Below are positions 45,703 to 55,585 of a stretch of 64,000 nucleotides of DNA, piece after piece. Numbering within the stretch: the stretch's first letter is position 1; every line of letters starts with the position of its first letter. The notes below the pieces were generated by a model, which did not search any database, was not told the DNA's origin, and was given only the letters and a program-made list of their open reading frames with translations. This stretch comes from Toxonevra muliebris (Eukaryota > Arthropoda > Insecta > Diptera > Pallopteridae): NCBI GenBank assembly GCA_963691655.1, contig OY829330.1:16216815-16280814 (forward strand). The letters run 5' to 3'. A program made the translations under genes and the position numbers.

Positions 45703-47098
45703 TCGTAGAGTTTTGTGGGTATGACATCGTGTAACTTCTGAACGACTGGACCGATCGAAGTCATATTTCCAGAATATATTTGCTTAAGCGGGAGGATGGA
45801 TTATAGCTTTTCATAATGTCTTTTACGAAAGTGGGCGTGGCACCTCCCATACAATCCTAATAGTTTTTTGGGTATATCTCAAGAACCGTTTGTAATACAG
45901 TACAGACATTTGGTACAATAACGAGAATTGACAATGCCATGCTACAACAAAAATATAGGTGGGATTGACAAAGGGGGTGTGTCACCTTCCCTATAACCTG
46001 AATTTCCGTTATGAGATATCTTAGGAGGCATTTAGGGTACGGTACTAAAATTTAAATTCTTTCAGTTTGTTGGATTAGTGGGTTTGTCACCATGCTCCAC
46101 TTCTATTCTCTACTACTAATTCTATTACTATTTCTACTACTTTTAAGCTTCTTTTTTTCTGCAAATTTTTCTTATTTTCTACTACTTTTTCAACCAATAT
46201 TTTCTACTACTTTATTAGTAATTTTTCTACTATTTTTTGAATACATTTTTTCTTATTTTCTCTACTACTTTCTACTATTTTTTATGACTTTTTTACAGTT
46301 TTTCTACCATTATTTTTTACTATTATTTCTACCACTCTTTTTACTCCATTTTTACTATTTTCGTACAACTATGTTTAACTATTTTTCTACTCCTTTTTCT
46401 GCTACCTTTTTACTACTTCATTACAACAATTTGTAATACTATTTTCTATTCGTTTTCCTTCTAACTTTTCTACTACTATTTTCTTCTACTTTTTTGCTGA
46501 TATTTTCTACTGTTTCCATTCCTTTTTCTACTATTATTTCTACTACTTTATGAAATATCTTAAGATCCTGCCTAGCGATCTTAATATCCGATAGGTGGCG
46601 CTGTTACAAATTCTATATTTATAATAAATATGAAATTGAAATTTTCTACTATTTCTTCGCTGTTTTTTCTACTTCTATTTTTTATTATTATTATTTTCTA
46701 CTATTATTTCTACTAATTTATGAAATATCTCAAGAACCTGCCGAGCTATGTCAAAATCCGATAGGTGGCGCTGTAACAAATTCGATAATAAATTATATTT
46801 TTATAATAAATAGCAAATGGGTCCATATTTTTAAATAGTTTTGGGAATTAGATATAACTTCTAGAACGGTCTTTGATATTCTTCTGAAAATTAATTGCTT
46901 TTAAAAATGCCAATTTTGATGCCTCATTTTTAAATCTAGACTTTTTACCAAATTCAATGTACGTCCTTTAAGCTTGAATTGTCATAAGCAATGTTCAATT
47001 TTAAATACCAAGAAACTTAATTCTTTTTCATTGAAATAAACTTAAATTTTCCTGTTTCTTCGTAGAAAGGGCAGAACAACGTCTGCCGGCTCAGCTAG
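45703..47098 (+). mobile_element. Helitron-like non-autonomous element
   Basis: Starts TCGTAGAGTTTTG after A and ends with a hairpin GGCAGA-ACAACG-TCTGCC followed by GGCTCAGCTAG before T. TC start, 3' hairpin close to CTAG (CTRR), and A/T flanks without duplication fit a Helitron. The interior carries a TTCTACTAC-rich tract. No Rep or helicase frame. Confidence 0.72.
46090..46560. repeat. TTCTACTAC-rich polypyrimidine tract
   Basis: Degenerate repeats of TTTCTACTACT and TTTTTCTACT fill about 470 bp, giving strong strand asymmetry. A Leu/Phe-rich reading frame over it is a by-product of the repeat. Confidence 0.75.
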
Positions 47099-47240
47099 TT
47101 TTTAATATAATTTTTTATATTTATTGTTTTTTGTTGTGTGGAAAAACCTTTTTCAATGTCCAGATGAAAGCTGAAAAGTACCGACATTTTATCACAGTGT
47201 CCAGACGAAGCCCGATTTAAATCTGGCAACCCTAGTCCCA

Positions 47241-47558
47241 TGACACTTTTGGATCTTCTGGATTAAGGATGTAGTTACACTAACAAATGAATAGGCTTTT
47301 AGGGTATTCACAAGCTATCGTATACTGTTGTACAATTTTGTATGAAAAATTAAAGAAATTATGACAAATAAGATAATATGACGCGGAATAACACACCTTG
47401 TGAATATCCTACAGTTGATGGCCTCTTTGCTAGTGCTATGATTTTGTGTTTTTTTTTCATTTATTATTATATTAACTTTGTAAATAATTAAATAAAATTT
47501 CTATATATGAAATTTTTATATTGTAATTTTTTATAATAAATTTTTTCTTTTTTTCTAG
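47241..47558. promoter_or_regulatory. aru upstream flank ending in a 3' splice acceptor
   Basis: AT-rich sequence ending TTTTTTTCTAG at 47557-47558, a good acceptor 102 bases before the aru start codon. This suggests the coding exon 1 begins at 47559 and that a non-coding 5' exon and promoter lie further upstream, not identified. Confidence 0.45.
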
Positions 47559-47660
47559 TGTTTTGAAACTTTTACTTCCGTCCATTTTATATATCACACA
47601 TATATACATCGATTATTTTCGACAATTAGTTTTAGTAAAACAAAAACATAAGCAACAAAA

Positions 47661-47972
47661 ATGTCATATCACCATTCTAATGGAGGCGGTGGTGGCGCTA
47701 GTGGCGGAGGAGGTGGTGTTGAATACTCGGGCGATGAACGTGAGATACCTAGCGGTGGTGACGAACGGCCCGATAGTGATCTTCACGATAAACCTACATA
47801 TCTACTCGAGCATTTGGCCACATTTACAGTGAATAAAGAATCAGGAATAGTTTATCCGGCTGACGGAATGCGTCGTTTATTGCAACTAGAAAAAACAACT
47901 GGAATTTGGTCGCAAAAAATGCAGTTATGTCTAGACTATCAGTGGATACTGATTATGGATTATGAAACAGGG
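47661..47972 (+). CDS. aru: aru (Eps8 family) coding exon 1: start and PTB domain, first part
   Basis: Encodes residues 1-104 of the fly Eps8 homologue. The ATG sits in a good fly context (CAAAAATG). A Gly-rich leader (residues 7-20) precedes the PTB domain, which starts around LLEHLATFTVNKESGIVYPA and runs through GIWSQKMQL to the exon end at YETG. The donor GG|GTAAGT is at 47973 and the phase is 0. Eps8 proteins regulate actin dynamics and link receptor and Rac signalling; in Drosophila, aru is reported to affect ethanol sensitivity and neuronal function. A Tc1 element begins 30 bases into the intron. Identification rests on the conserved PTB start and the domains in the downstream exons. 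Confidence 0.95.
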
Positions 47973-48002
47973 GTAAGTAATGTTAAAATACAAATTTACA
48001 TA

Positions 48003-49647
48003 CAGTGGCTCACAGCTTATTTCTATCAGTACATTTTTAAAACTTTGAGTATAACTTCTAAGCAAAAAAAAATATCAACAAAATTTAAACGCAGATTTGT
48101 ATATAGAAAAGCTCAAATAAAATGTGTGAAAGAACAATCACAAAAATATTTCTCCTTGTCCCGCAACGGAGAAAAAAATAATTGTGTAACAAAAATTTAT
48201 CTCACAGATTATTTCAACCAGAGAGTTCTGGGAATATTTGGGATCGCGTATCGCTCCCAATAGCGGTACTTTCTTTTTCTATGCTTTTATGCTTATGTTC
48301 GCAATTAGTTTAAGTTATTTTTAGTATGATTTCGCCAGTCAATTTGAAGACACAAGTAATTGTTTACAATGGGACGACGCACAACCATTGAGCAGCGGGA
48401 GTTGGTCCTCAATCATTTCAAAAATAGCCACTCACATCGGAAAATAGGCCAAATGGTAAATTTAAGTGACTCAACAGTGCAGAGTATAATATCCCGATTT
48501 GTACACGAAAACAGAGTGCATAATAAAGGAAGAACAGCCCCAAACAAAATTTTCAACGCTACAGACGAGCTTTATATTATACGGAAAATAAGGGAAAATC
48601 CAAAACTATCAGCTCCAAAATTGGCTACTGAGGTTTTCCATGAGTTGGGGAAGTCTTGCAGCGCTGAAACCATCCGTCGAATTCTTCGAGACCATAACTT
48701 TAACGGCAGAGTAGCTCGCAAGAAACCATTTATTAGTCAGAAAAATGAGCAAAGTCGTTTCGCCTTCACTAGAGAGCATATTTCAAAGGACTTCAGCTTT
48801 CGGGAGAAAGTCATATTTGCGGACGAGTCAAAATTAAACATTTTTGGCTCTGACGGACAGTCGTATGTCTGCCGCAAGCCGAATACAGAGCTCCAAAATA
48901 AAAACCTCAAGCTAATAGTAAAACATGGCGGTGGCAGCGTCATGGTTTGGCGCTGTATGTCGGCTGCCGGCACTAGGAATTTGGAATTTATAGAGAATAC
49001 AATGGACAAGACAATGTGTTTAAACATACTACAAAAAAATTTGCTCCAAAGTGACAACAAACTTGGCATACGACGCGATTTTCGTTACTATCAAGACAAT
49101 GACCCAAAACATAAGTCGGGCATTGTTCAATCGAGGCTCACTTGGAAGTGCCCCCATTTAATGGCACCACCGGCCCAATCACCTGATCTCAATGTTATCG
49201 AAAACTTGTGGTCAATTTTAGAAAAAAAAATTCGGAACCATAAAATTTCATCCAAAGATGACCTGAAAAACGCTTTAATTGGAGAATGAGAGAAAATCAC
49301 CCCCCAAACGACTCGGAAGTTGGTTGAGTCAATGCCAAAAAATTGAAAACGGTTGTCGACAAAAAAGGGGGCAAAAAGTATTAAAATCAAAAAATGATGT
49401 TTATGAAATTCTTGTTTTGTTAGCTGGTTGAAATAAGCTGTGACATTTTGTTTTCCATTATTTTTAGTTTTTTGATTTTAAATTATTAAAAAAACATGCC
49501 AATGAATTAAATTATGTTATTTTGTTTAAGTTTAAATATAAATCTACAAATCTGCATTTGAATCTTGTTGATATTTCTTTTTGTTTAGAAATTATAATCA
49601 CTAAAAGATTGAAAAATGTGTTGGTTGAAATAAGCTGTGAGCCACTG
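48003..49647 (+). mobile_element. Tc1-family transposon, near full length
   Basis: Inverted ends CAGTGGCTCACAGCTTATTT and, from the right, CAGTGGCTCACAGCTTATTT, identical over 20 bp, each flanked by TA (48001-48002 and 49648-49649). Length 1645 bp. Encodes an almost intact transposase. The near-perfect ends imply a young insertion. Confidence 0.95.
48369..49289 (+). pseudogene. Tc1 transposase, two inactivating lesions
   Basis: The frame from ATG (48369) encodes 306 residues. Residues 1-120 hold two helix-turn-helix DNA-binding units with a GRTAP-type hook. The catalytic triad is D152 (FADESKLNIFG), D243 (YYQDNDPKH) and E278 (SPDLNVIENLW), with 34 residues between the last two, i.e. DD34E. 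A TGA at 49287-49289 sits where Tc1 proteins normally have a Trp codon. After it the frame continues (KITPQTTRKLVESMP) to a second break, a one-base shift at the A-run near 49338-49343, before the usual KKGG-type tail ending at 49383. Otherwise it is intact. Same strand as aru. Confidence 0.93.
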
Positions 49648-49767
49648 TATATGCGTATTTGGCATTCAGAATAAGAACCACTACTCTCAAATTAGTTATA
49701 ATTAATGCTATCAACTATACTTTTTTTGAAACGATACTCTTTTTTTCGATCCTGATTCCCTTTTAAA

Positions 49768-50920
49768 TTGAAAATGAAATTATGTTGGTGAGCGGAGAGT
49801 TATTCCTCTACACTGCATAAAAATAAACCTAAAAACCGTCACATGTCACCATGTGACGGAAACTTAAAAAACTTAAACAAAAGGTGTGCTTTCTATGCAT
49901 TTTTTTATATTTATACTTTTATGGCATTTGAACACATAAAGAATTTTTTGGCGTTCATTTTTAGTCATACATATAATATATCGCTGTGCACATAAGAAAA
50001 ACACCAACACAGCCGCTGTCTATGTTGTTTCGTTGCTGTCTGAACAACTAGTGATGATTCGATACAAGTAAATTCGATTAAATACTCGATACTTTTCATT
50101 CGATTCAAGTACTTTTTTTACACGATGCCATACCATACTTGGTATCGGCAAAAAAAAGGTCAATATCGGATACTCGATACTTTTGGAAAACATTGCTTTA
50201 TAAAACTGAAATATTGCTACAGAATATTTTAAATTGAGAGTCGCATTGCAATATTTTACAGCAATTAATAATATATTTCAAAATGCTACTACAGAATTAT
50301 TCAACATGCATATCTAAAATATTTCAGTTTATATTGCAATATCCCAATGCATGAAAATATTGTAGTACAATATTGAATCTCAAGAAAATTTCAATATAAT
50401 GTATATTAAAATTTTTTCATTACAATAAAATATTTTCAACAAGCTATAATCGGCTGATTAGTTTTCTTGCTGATATAAATTTTCTAGCGATTTGCATCTA
50501 AACGTAATAAATATCATATAAGTTAACATTACTCAACAAATTGCATTTTTCTTTTACGTCAGACAGCTCATATGCCATTTCTATATGATTCACGTGATTC
50601 AAGTGGAAATATCTCAACAACTCATGTAAAGGCGAAAAACTGAGTACGCCATCGTGATCAGATAAATGATGAATGAGGTGCCTGACGTCAATTCCGTGTT
50701 GAATAGTATAATTTATCTCTTTAAACGAGAATTCGATAGAAATACATATTCGATATCTTTTCCAATATTTGCGGTGGCATCGATACTTTTGTTCGATATA
50801 AATAATGAGTAAAAGTATCGATACTATGTTGGTATCGAATCAACACTATGAACAACGACTGTTTGGAAGAGAGTAAGAATGCGTGTGATAAGAGTACTGC
50901 TCAAATTAGTTAAGTTTGCC
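49768..50920. repeat. Dispersed repeat, copy A (split by hAT insertion)
   Basis: Related to 61515-61842 in the same orientation: GTTGGTGAGCG, ATAAAAATAAACCTAAAA, TTTTTAGTCATACATATAAT and GTCTGAACAACGACT are shared. The hAT-like element at 50049-50848 interrupts this copy. Confidence 0.8.
50049..50848. mobile_element. hAT-like non-autonomous element, 800 bp
   Basis: Inverted ends TAGTGATGATTCGATAC on the left and TAGTGTTGATTCGATAC from the right, flanked by exact 8-bp duplications TGAACAAC (50041-50048 and 50849-50856). The single-copy TGAACAAC empty site is visible at 61782-61789 in the paralogous repeat. ATTCGATAC and TCGATACTTTT words recur near both ends. No transposase seen. Confidence 0.93.
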
Positions 50921-51264
50921 GACCTATGCTCATTAATGTCATTTTAGTTCCCGCTAGATTTGGCGGTTTTTTAGTTAATTTAGAGGGGAAACATTTGAGA
51001 TTCCCGCTAGCGGGAATTTTGACGGTTTTTCAAAATATCCGAATTTTTTGGTGTTTTTGATTTTAATTTCTTCCAATTTTATACTCCTATATTGTTAAAA
51101 ATATAAAGTTTTTTTTACTCCTATAGTATAAAGTAAATGCATTTGTATGTTGGTAGGTAGACCTCGCCTAACACAGTGATTACGTTCCAGAATCTTAAAA
51201 GACACTCAAACATAAATTTTTTTTTTATTTTCCCAACATATTTTTAATTGAAATTATAGTAATA

Positions 51265-52058
51265 CGAGGGTTGCTACTTAAATTTTGAGATAGAACAAGT
51301 AAAAACAAATATTTATCATTGAAAATGGCTTTATTGTTTTTCAAAATAGATGTGTGAGAGCTCGCATTGTCGTGGTGAAGAGTCTTTGGCGGCTGGTTTT
51401 CCTTATTTCTCCGAACACTTCTGATAAACAAATGGTGGTGTACCATTCAGAATTGACTGTTCTAAGGTGCTCTAATGGCACGGTGGCCATTTGCCTTGAA
51501 GTGCTTCGTGAGCGAACAACTTTTGTTGGATTTGGCTTACTTTGGAAGACCCATACAGTCGATTGTTGCACCAATCGACACGAGCCTTTTTTTGGGCGAT
51601 TGTCAAATTATGCGGTATCCAACGCGAACAAATCTTTTTGGCGGCCAATTTTCATGCAGTATTGAATGCATGCGAGTGGAACTAATACCCAAGCATGCCT
51701 CAATCTCACGATAAGTCACATGCCGATCTTGCAATATCAGTTCACGCACAGCATCGATGTTTTCTGGGACAACAACTGATTTCGGACGACCTTCACGAAA
51801 TTCGTCCTGGAGCGAACTACGACAACGCTTGAATTCTGAAAACCAGTGAAACACGGTGGCTCTGGATTTTTCTTTATCATTAAAAGTAGAAGAGAGTTGG
51901 TCGGCTGACTGTTGTTGAGTTAATCCACGTCGAAAATCATAAAAAATCATCGCACGAAAATGTTCACATCCATTTTTTGGACGAGATGAATTTTTCAAGT
52001 CTCTGTAAAAAACACAAACAGCACTCGTATGACAAAACGTTCTGAGTACGTTTACCAT
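51265..52058 (-). pseudogene. mariner transposase remnant lacking the first catalytic aspartate
   Basis: From 52058 the minus strand encodes the N-terminal helix-turn-helix half (MIFYDFRRGLTQQQSADQLS, ATVFHWFSEFKRCRSSL, GRPKSVVVPENIDAVRELI and HVTYREIEACLGIS). The text then jumps, in another frame, to QQSTVWVFQSKPNPTKVVRS and TVNSEWYTTICLSEVFGEIR, and finally an HDNASSHTS-like second aspartate motif in a third frame. The TGDES-type first catalytic segment is missing, and the text resumes past it. The final E/D region is also lost. Confidence 0.9.
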
Positions 52059-52146
52059 TAAAAACGTAAAAACTTACGATGTTGATATCAGATTTGACAT
52101 CTGACACTGGTGTTGCCATATCTCTAAACTTAAGTAGCAACCCTCG
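51265..52146 (-). mobile_element. mariner element, internally deleted
   Basis: Inverted ends CGAGGGTTGCTACTTAAATT and, from the other side, CGAGGGTTGCTACTTAAGTT, each flanked by TA (51263-51264 and 52147-52148). 882 bp, against about 1.3 kb for a full mariner. The transposase on the minus strand is partial. Confidence 0.95.
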
Positions 52147-52498
52147 TATATACAAGCTTTTTTTCGTCATTTAGTGGTTTCTGGCGGGTTTTCAAACTAA
52201 ATCTAGCTTTGTTCTACAAAATAGTTGTCAACACTGTCTATGCTTTAAACATACATATAAAAAGTCCCGTTAGAAAATATGTTTTGGTAAATCCGGTCAT
52301 ACAATATTGTACACTGATCATAGAACTAAACCAAAAAGTATTAAAGACATTAAGGGGGCTCATCAGTTCAGAGATCGAAAGAGTTTTTTCACGATTTTTT
52401 TAGATAAATTGGACAATGAAACATGTGAAAAATGATATCCAATTCTTTTATTAAATATTCAAGATTACATTTGTTTTTTTTTTACATATATTAAACAA

Positions 52499-53458
52499 CT
52501 AGCTTCGCTGTCCGGTCCTGGCAAAGTAGGGGTAATACTAAAATTAAAACCAAAAGAATAAAATATGACGATATTTGAGTTGTAAGTTTTCAATATATGG
52601 ATAGATATTGCTGATGAGCTGGTCAATAGTTCGAAAGCAGGTTCCTACAGTGTCAGATATGGTAATGTAATCACCGTTAGTTATGTTAATGGGCCCGCTA
52701 CCTATTTTAAACGGGTACTGCGCGAATAAGTCGGAGTCGCGATCTCCGTTAATATGAACTCGCATGTTGATAGATAAATTTAATTTTTCAATATGTGGCC
52801 AAGTTACAGATTTTTTTAAACACGCATTCACAATATCCGCGCGTGCACCTCTAGGCACCACAGGCAGTGTTTGTCGGAAATCGCCGGTGTATAAAAATGT
52901 AACATCACCCATTACCATTTCTGATGACTTCAAGTTTTTAAGAGTGGTATTTTTGATCTTTATGTGACATTGTGCTCTCGTCCCAAATTATTAGTGATGC
53001 CTGTTGAAGAATCTTGGGAAAAGTGCTATTTTTTTAATGGAACATGCACAGTTTTGTTCAGTTGAAACGTTTAGTGGTAACTTAAAAGTGCAAATAAAAG
53101 ATGCATCTATCTATCCCTGATGAGGCGACCGCGACAGCAATTTTCGATTAACTTCTAACTTTTGCCAGTATTATTTGTTGTTGTATGTCAAAATGAAATG
53201 AAAACAGACATTTTTTGTGAAGTGAAATCCTTAAAAAATCGAAGTGATTTTTAAAAAAGTGAAGTGATTTTTGAATTTGTCTGGTTAATGTGCGAAAAAG
53301 GCAATTATCATTGCAATTAAAAAACAAAAAAGTATCCTGTAGACATCTTATGAATATCAGCTTATTAGCAATAAAAAAAAATAAATTTGGTTCAGTAGTT
53401 TTTGAGCCAAATCTGAACTCACAATTTTCATACAACCAATTTCAGATATTAGTATAGA
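52499..53458 (-). mobile_element. Miniature Helitron with helicase fragment
   Basis: On the minus strand it starts TCTATACTAATATCTGAAAT (53458) after A and ends AGCGAAGCTAG (52499) before T, a canonical A|TC...CTAG|T insertion. A 6-bp stem (CTTTGC and GCGAAG, one wobble pair) lies just before the CTAG. Length 960 bp. It retains part of the Helitron helicase. Confidence 0.9.
52544..52995 (-). pseudogene. Helitron Pif1-type helicase fragment
   Basis: The first part (52995-52955) reads SLIIWDESTMSHK, the helicase motif II (Walker B) of Helitron Pif1-like helicases. After a frame break, MVMGDVTFLYTGDFRQTLPV gives motif III, then GARADIVNACLKKS, WPHIEKLNLSINMRV and a GDYITI segment. Helitron proteins unwind and roll-circle copy the element; here the Rep nuclease and helicase motifs I and IV-VI are absent. 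Inactive remnant. Confidence 0.88.
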
Positions 53459-54453
53459 TATATACAATATGTATATGTTATATAGCGATGTCTCTAAAAA
53501 AAATGTTTTTCCCCTTGTGACAGGATTTTGAAACTCAGGAGCATCTGAAAGAAAGGGGGAAAAATTCTTAATCTATATAAGTATAGTTATTGGCTGAACC
53601 TGAATTAGCAGTTTCGCATATATAGAAAGAAAATGGCGGCACTTAAAAAAAAAACTGTAATATTTAATTACAGTTTTTACAGTAATTAATTTTTTTTGAT
53701 TAAAATGGCCGTATTTTATCTTCAGCCCATAGAGAAATGTGTTGTAAATATTCTGTCCAAATTTAAGCCAATTTGGATTAATGGATTTAGAGTAATCTAA
53801 AAATTCGAAAAGGAAATGAGATATTAAAAAATCCTGTGGCACAATGATTTTTTTTAAATTTCTGGACTGGTATATTAAGGGATACACTTGAATTTTTTGT
53901 TACACAAGAGGGCGTGTCGCGGCAATTTAGCTGCAAAAACGAGATACCAATTTTCAAACACAAATAGTAGCTAAATGATGTAATGCAGAAGCCAACGGCA
54001 AACAGTAAACCACGATGCATCACAAAACTTACCAAGTCACTTGAGTTTGAGAAGTCGGCTACTATGATTAGTATTTTAAAACACACAAATTTAACAATTT
54101 GCGACTAACAAGCCACAGTGCGCTCTCCGAAGGGTTAAAGCACTTTTTAAATTTAGAGGTACAGTTAAATTTCAATGTTACCAAAACTGGACATATTTCC
54201 CTATAATTCATTTGGTATTTAACAAAAAAAAAGTTCCTAAATATTTGCAGTTGGTTTTTTTTATCGTTTAACAAAAAATCAAAGGTATATTTTTATATAT
54301 TTTGGAACACACCGATCTGTGCCGCTGATCTGATCTATTTTCTATCTTTTATAAAAAAAAAGAAAAATGTATATTATTTTTTATAAAATCGTAAATGATT
54401 ATAGAATAGATATAGAATTACACTAAAAACCAGTTTTGAAAACTATAGCAACC
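53459..54453. other. AT-rich part of aru intron 1
   Basis: Contains short palindromes such as TTAATTACAGTTTTTACAGT around 53660-53690. No gene seen; the open frames lack family features. Confidence 0.3.
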
Positions 54454-54457
54454 TTAA

Positions 54458-54951
54458 CCCTCTAGTGCCCAAGCCCGCCTCTAGACGGCCTTCACCAAAA
54501 GGGATGTAATTGCCACCATAACAGTTTTCTGTTGCCGTTTAGAGAATGTCCCAAGCTTTTCAAAAAATGCATCAGTTGTGAGCTATGATGCGTATTACAG
54601 AAGTTAGCGACAGTCAAAGTAAAAAATTTGTGAAAAATTAATTATTTTGATTGTATTGGAGATAAAAGTGAAAAAAATAAAAAAATACTTCCCGTCATAG
54701 TAAATAAAAAACTAGCTATGGATCGCTAAGAATTTGAATTTTTTATAAAAAATATTTAATTACTTAAAACAAATTGATAAACAGCTCATTCCAGAACCAA
54801 TAATTTTAGGTGCTCAAACCTTCTCACTTCATAAAACCACGCCCATTAGTTTTTTTTTTTTTTGGTTTTTAAATTAGTTTATGATTTTTACGCCAATTTT
54901 AATCAATTCCGATTTTTTTTTTTATAAATCAAAAATTTGGGAACTAGAGGG
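54458..54951. mobile_element. piggyBac-like MITE family P1, copy in aru intron
   Basis: CCCTCTAGTGCCCAAG follows TTAA (54454-54457), and GGGAACTAGAGGG precedes CTAA (54952-54955), one mismatch from TTAA. Closely resembles 27498-27993, including CATCAGTTGTGAGCTATGAT-like and TACTTCCCGTCATA segments. Confidence 0.85.
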
Positions 54952-55366
54952 CTAAGACCAATAATCTTCCAATTGAGAGCTCGTAAAAAAAATTTAACAA
55001 AATTATCTTTTGAATGCTAATTAAAATATGATTCTCAAATATTGCAAAATGCATGAAAAAAGCGATAATTGCATCGTATCAGAAAATCTATTTTTAAATT
55101 TAAAAATTTTCATTGCCTAATTCTTTTGTTGATACTGAATATGCACCTCTGAAAATCGTTTTCTTTTTTGGTCCTTTGATTTTAAGGGTTCATTTGAAAT
55201 TTCGAATATGGAGTTTAATAATAACTAGATCAACAACATGTATTATGTCTCAAACAAAGCAACTCTTTTTTTTTGTCAGACAGTGTTATTTTATAAATCC
55301 ATTGACAACATTTTATAATTATTAAGTACCGGAAATTCAAATTTATTTTTTTTTGTAATTTTACAG

Positions 55367-55510
55367 AATATTATAGAACGCTTTCCAGCGACACTCATTC
55401 AAGAGCCAACTGCATTCACATCCACTGATGCAATGGAGTTATATAATAATATATTAGTTTTTATTGTTTCTGGCGGTGGTGGCTCACGATCAGAAATGCA
55501 TATATTTCAG
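55367..55510 (+). CDS. aru: aru coding exon 2: PTB domain continued
   Basis: Acceptor TTTTACAG at 55359-55366 and donor CAG|GTAAGA at 55511. Encodes 48 residues (105-152) in phase 0: NIIERFPATLIQEPTAFTST, then DAMELYNNILVFIVSGGGGS, ending SEMHIFQ. This is the central strand region of the Eps8 PTB domain, including the hydrophobic NNILVFIV strand and the HIFQ strand. It was found by splice sites and family reading; it is too short to stand out as a long open frame. Confidence 0.93.
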
Positions 55511-55585
55511 GTAAGAGATACATACATGAAATAAAAAAAAATATTTATTACTTTTTAATTATTTTATATAAACGGTCCCATACAG

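Larger units (their letters stand above)
45270..47240. repeat. Dispersed repeat, copy B (filled with Helitron-like element)
   Basis: Parts 45270-45702 and 47099-47240 together correspond to 6560-7290. The 45703-47098 interval is absent in copy A. Confidence 0.65.
47973..55366 (+). other. aru: aru intron 1 (7.4 kb), transposon-rich
   Basis: GT at 47973 and AG at 55366. Contains, in order, Tc1 (48003-49647), a dispersed repeat with hAT insertion (49768-50920), mariner (51265-52146), mini-Helitron (52499-53458) and piggyBac-like MITE (54458-54951). The remaining pieces are AT-rich with no gene seen. Confidence 0.9.

Noticed and set aside
46092..46436. Leu/Phe-rich 114-codon frame resembling a membrane protein
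   Set aside because: It is a by-product of the TTCTACTAC-rich tract inside the Helitron-like element.
47973..48263. Apparent continuation of the aru frame past codon 104
   Set aside because: A strong donor (GG|GTAAGT) ends the exon, and the extra residues come from the Tc1 end. The PTB domain continues correctly only at 55367.
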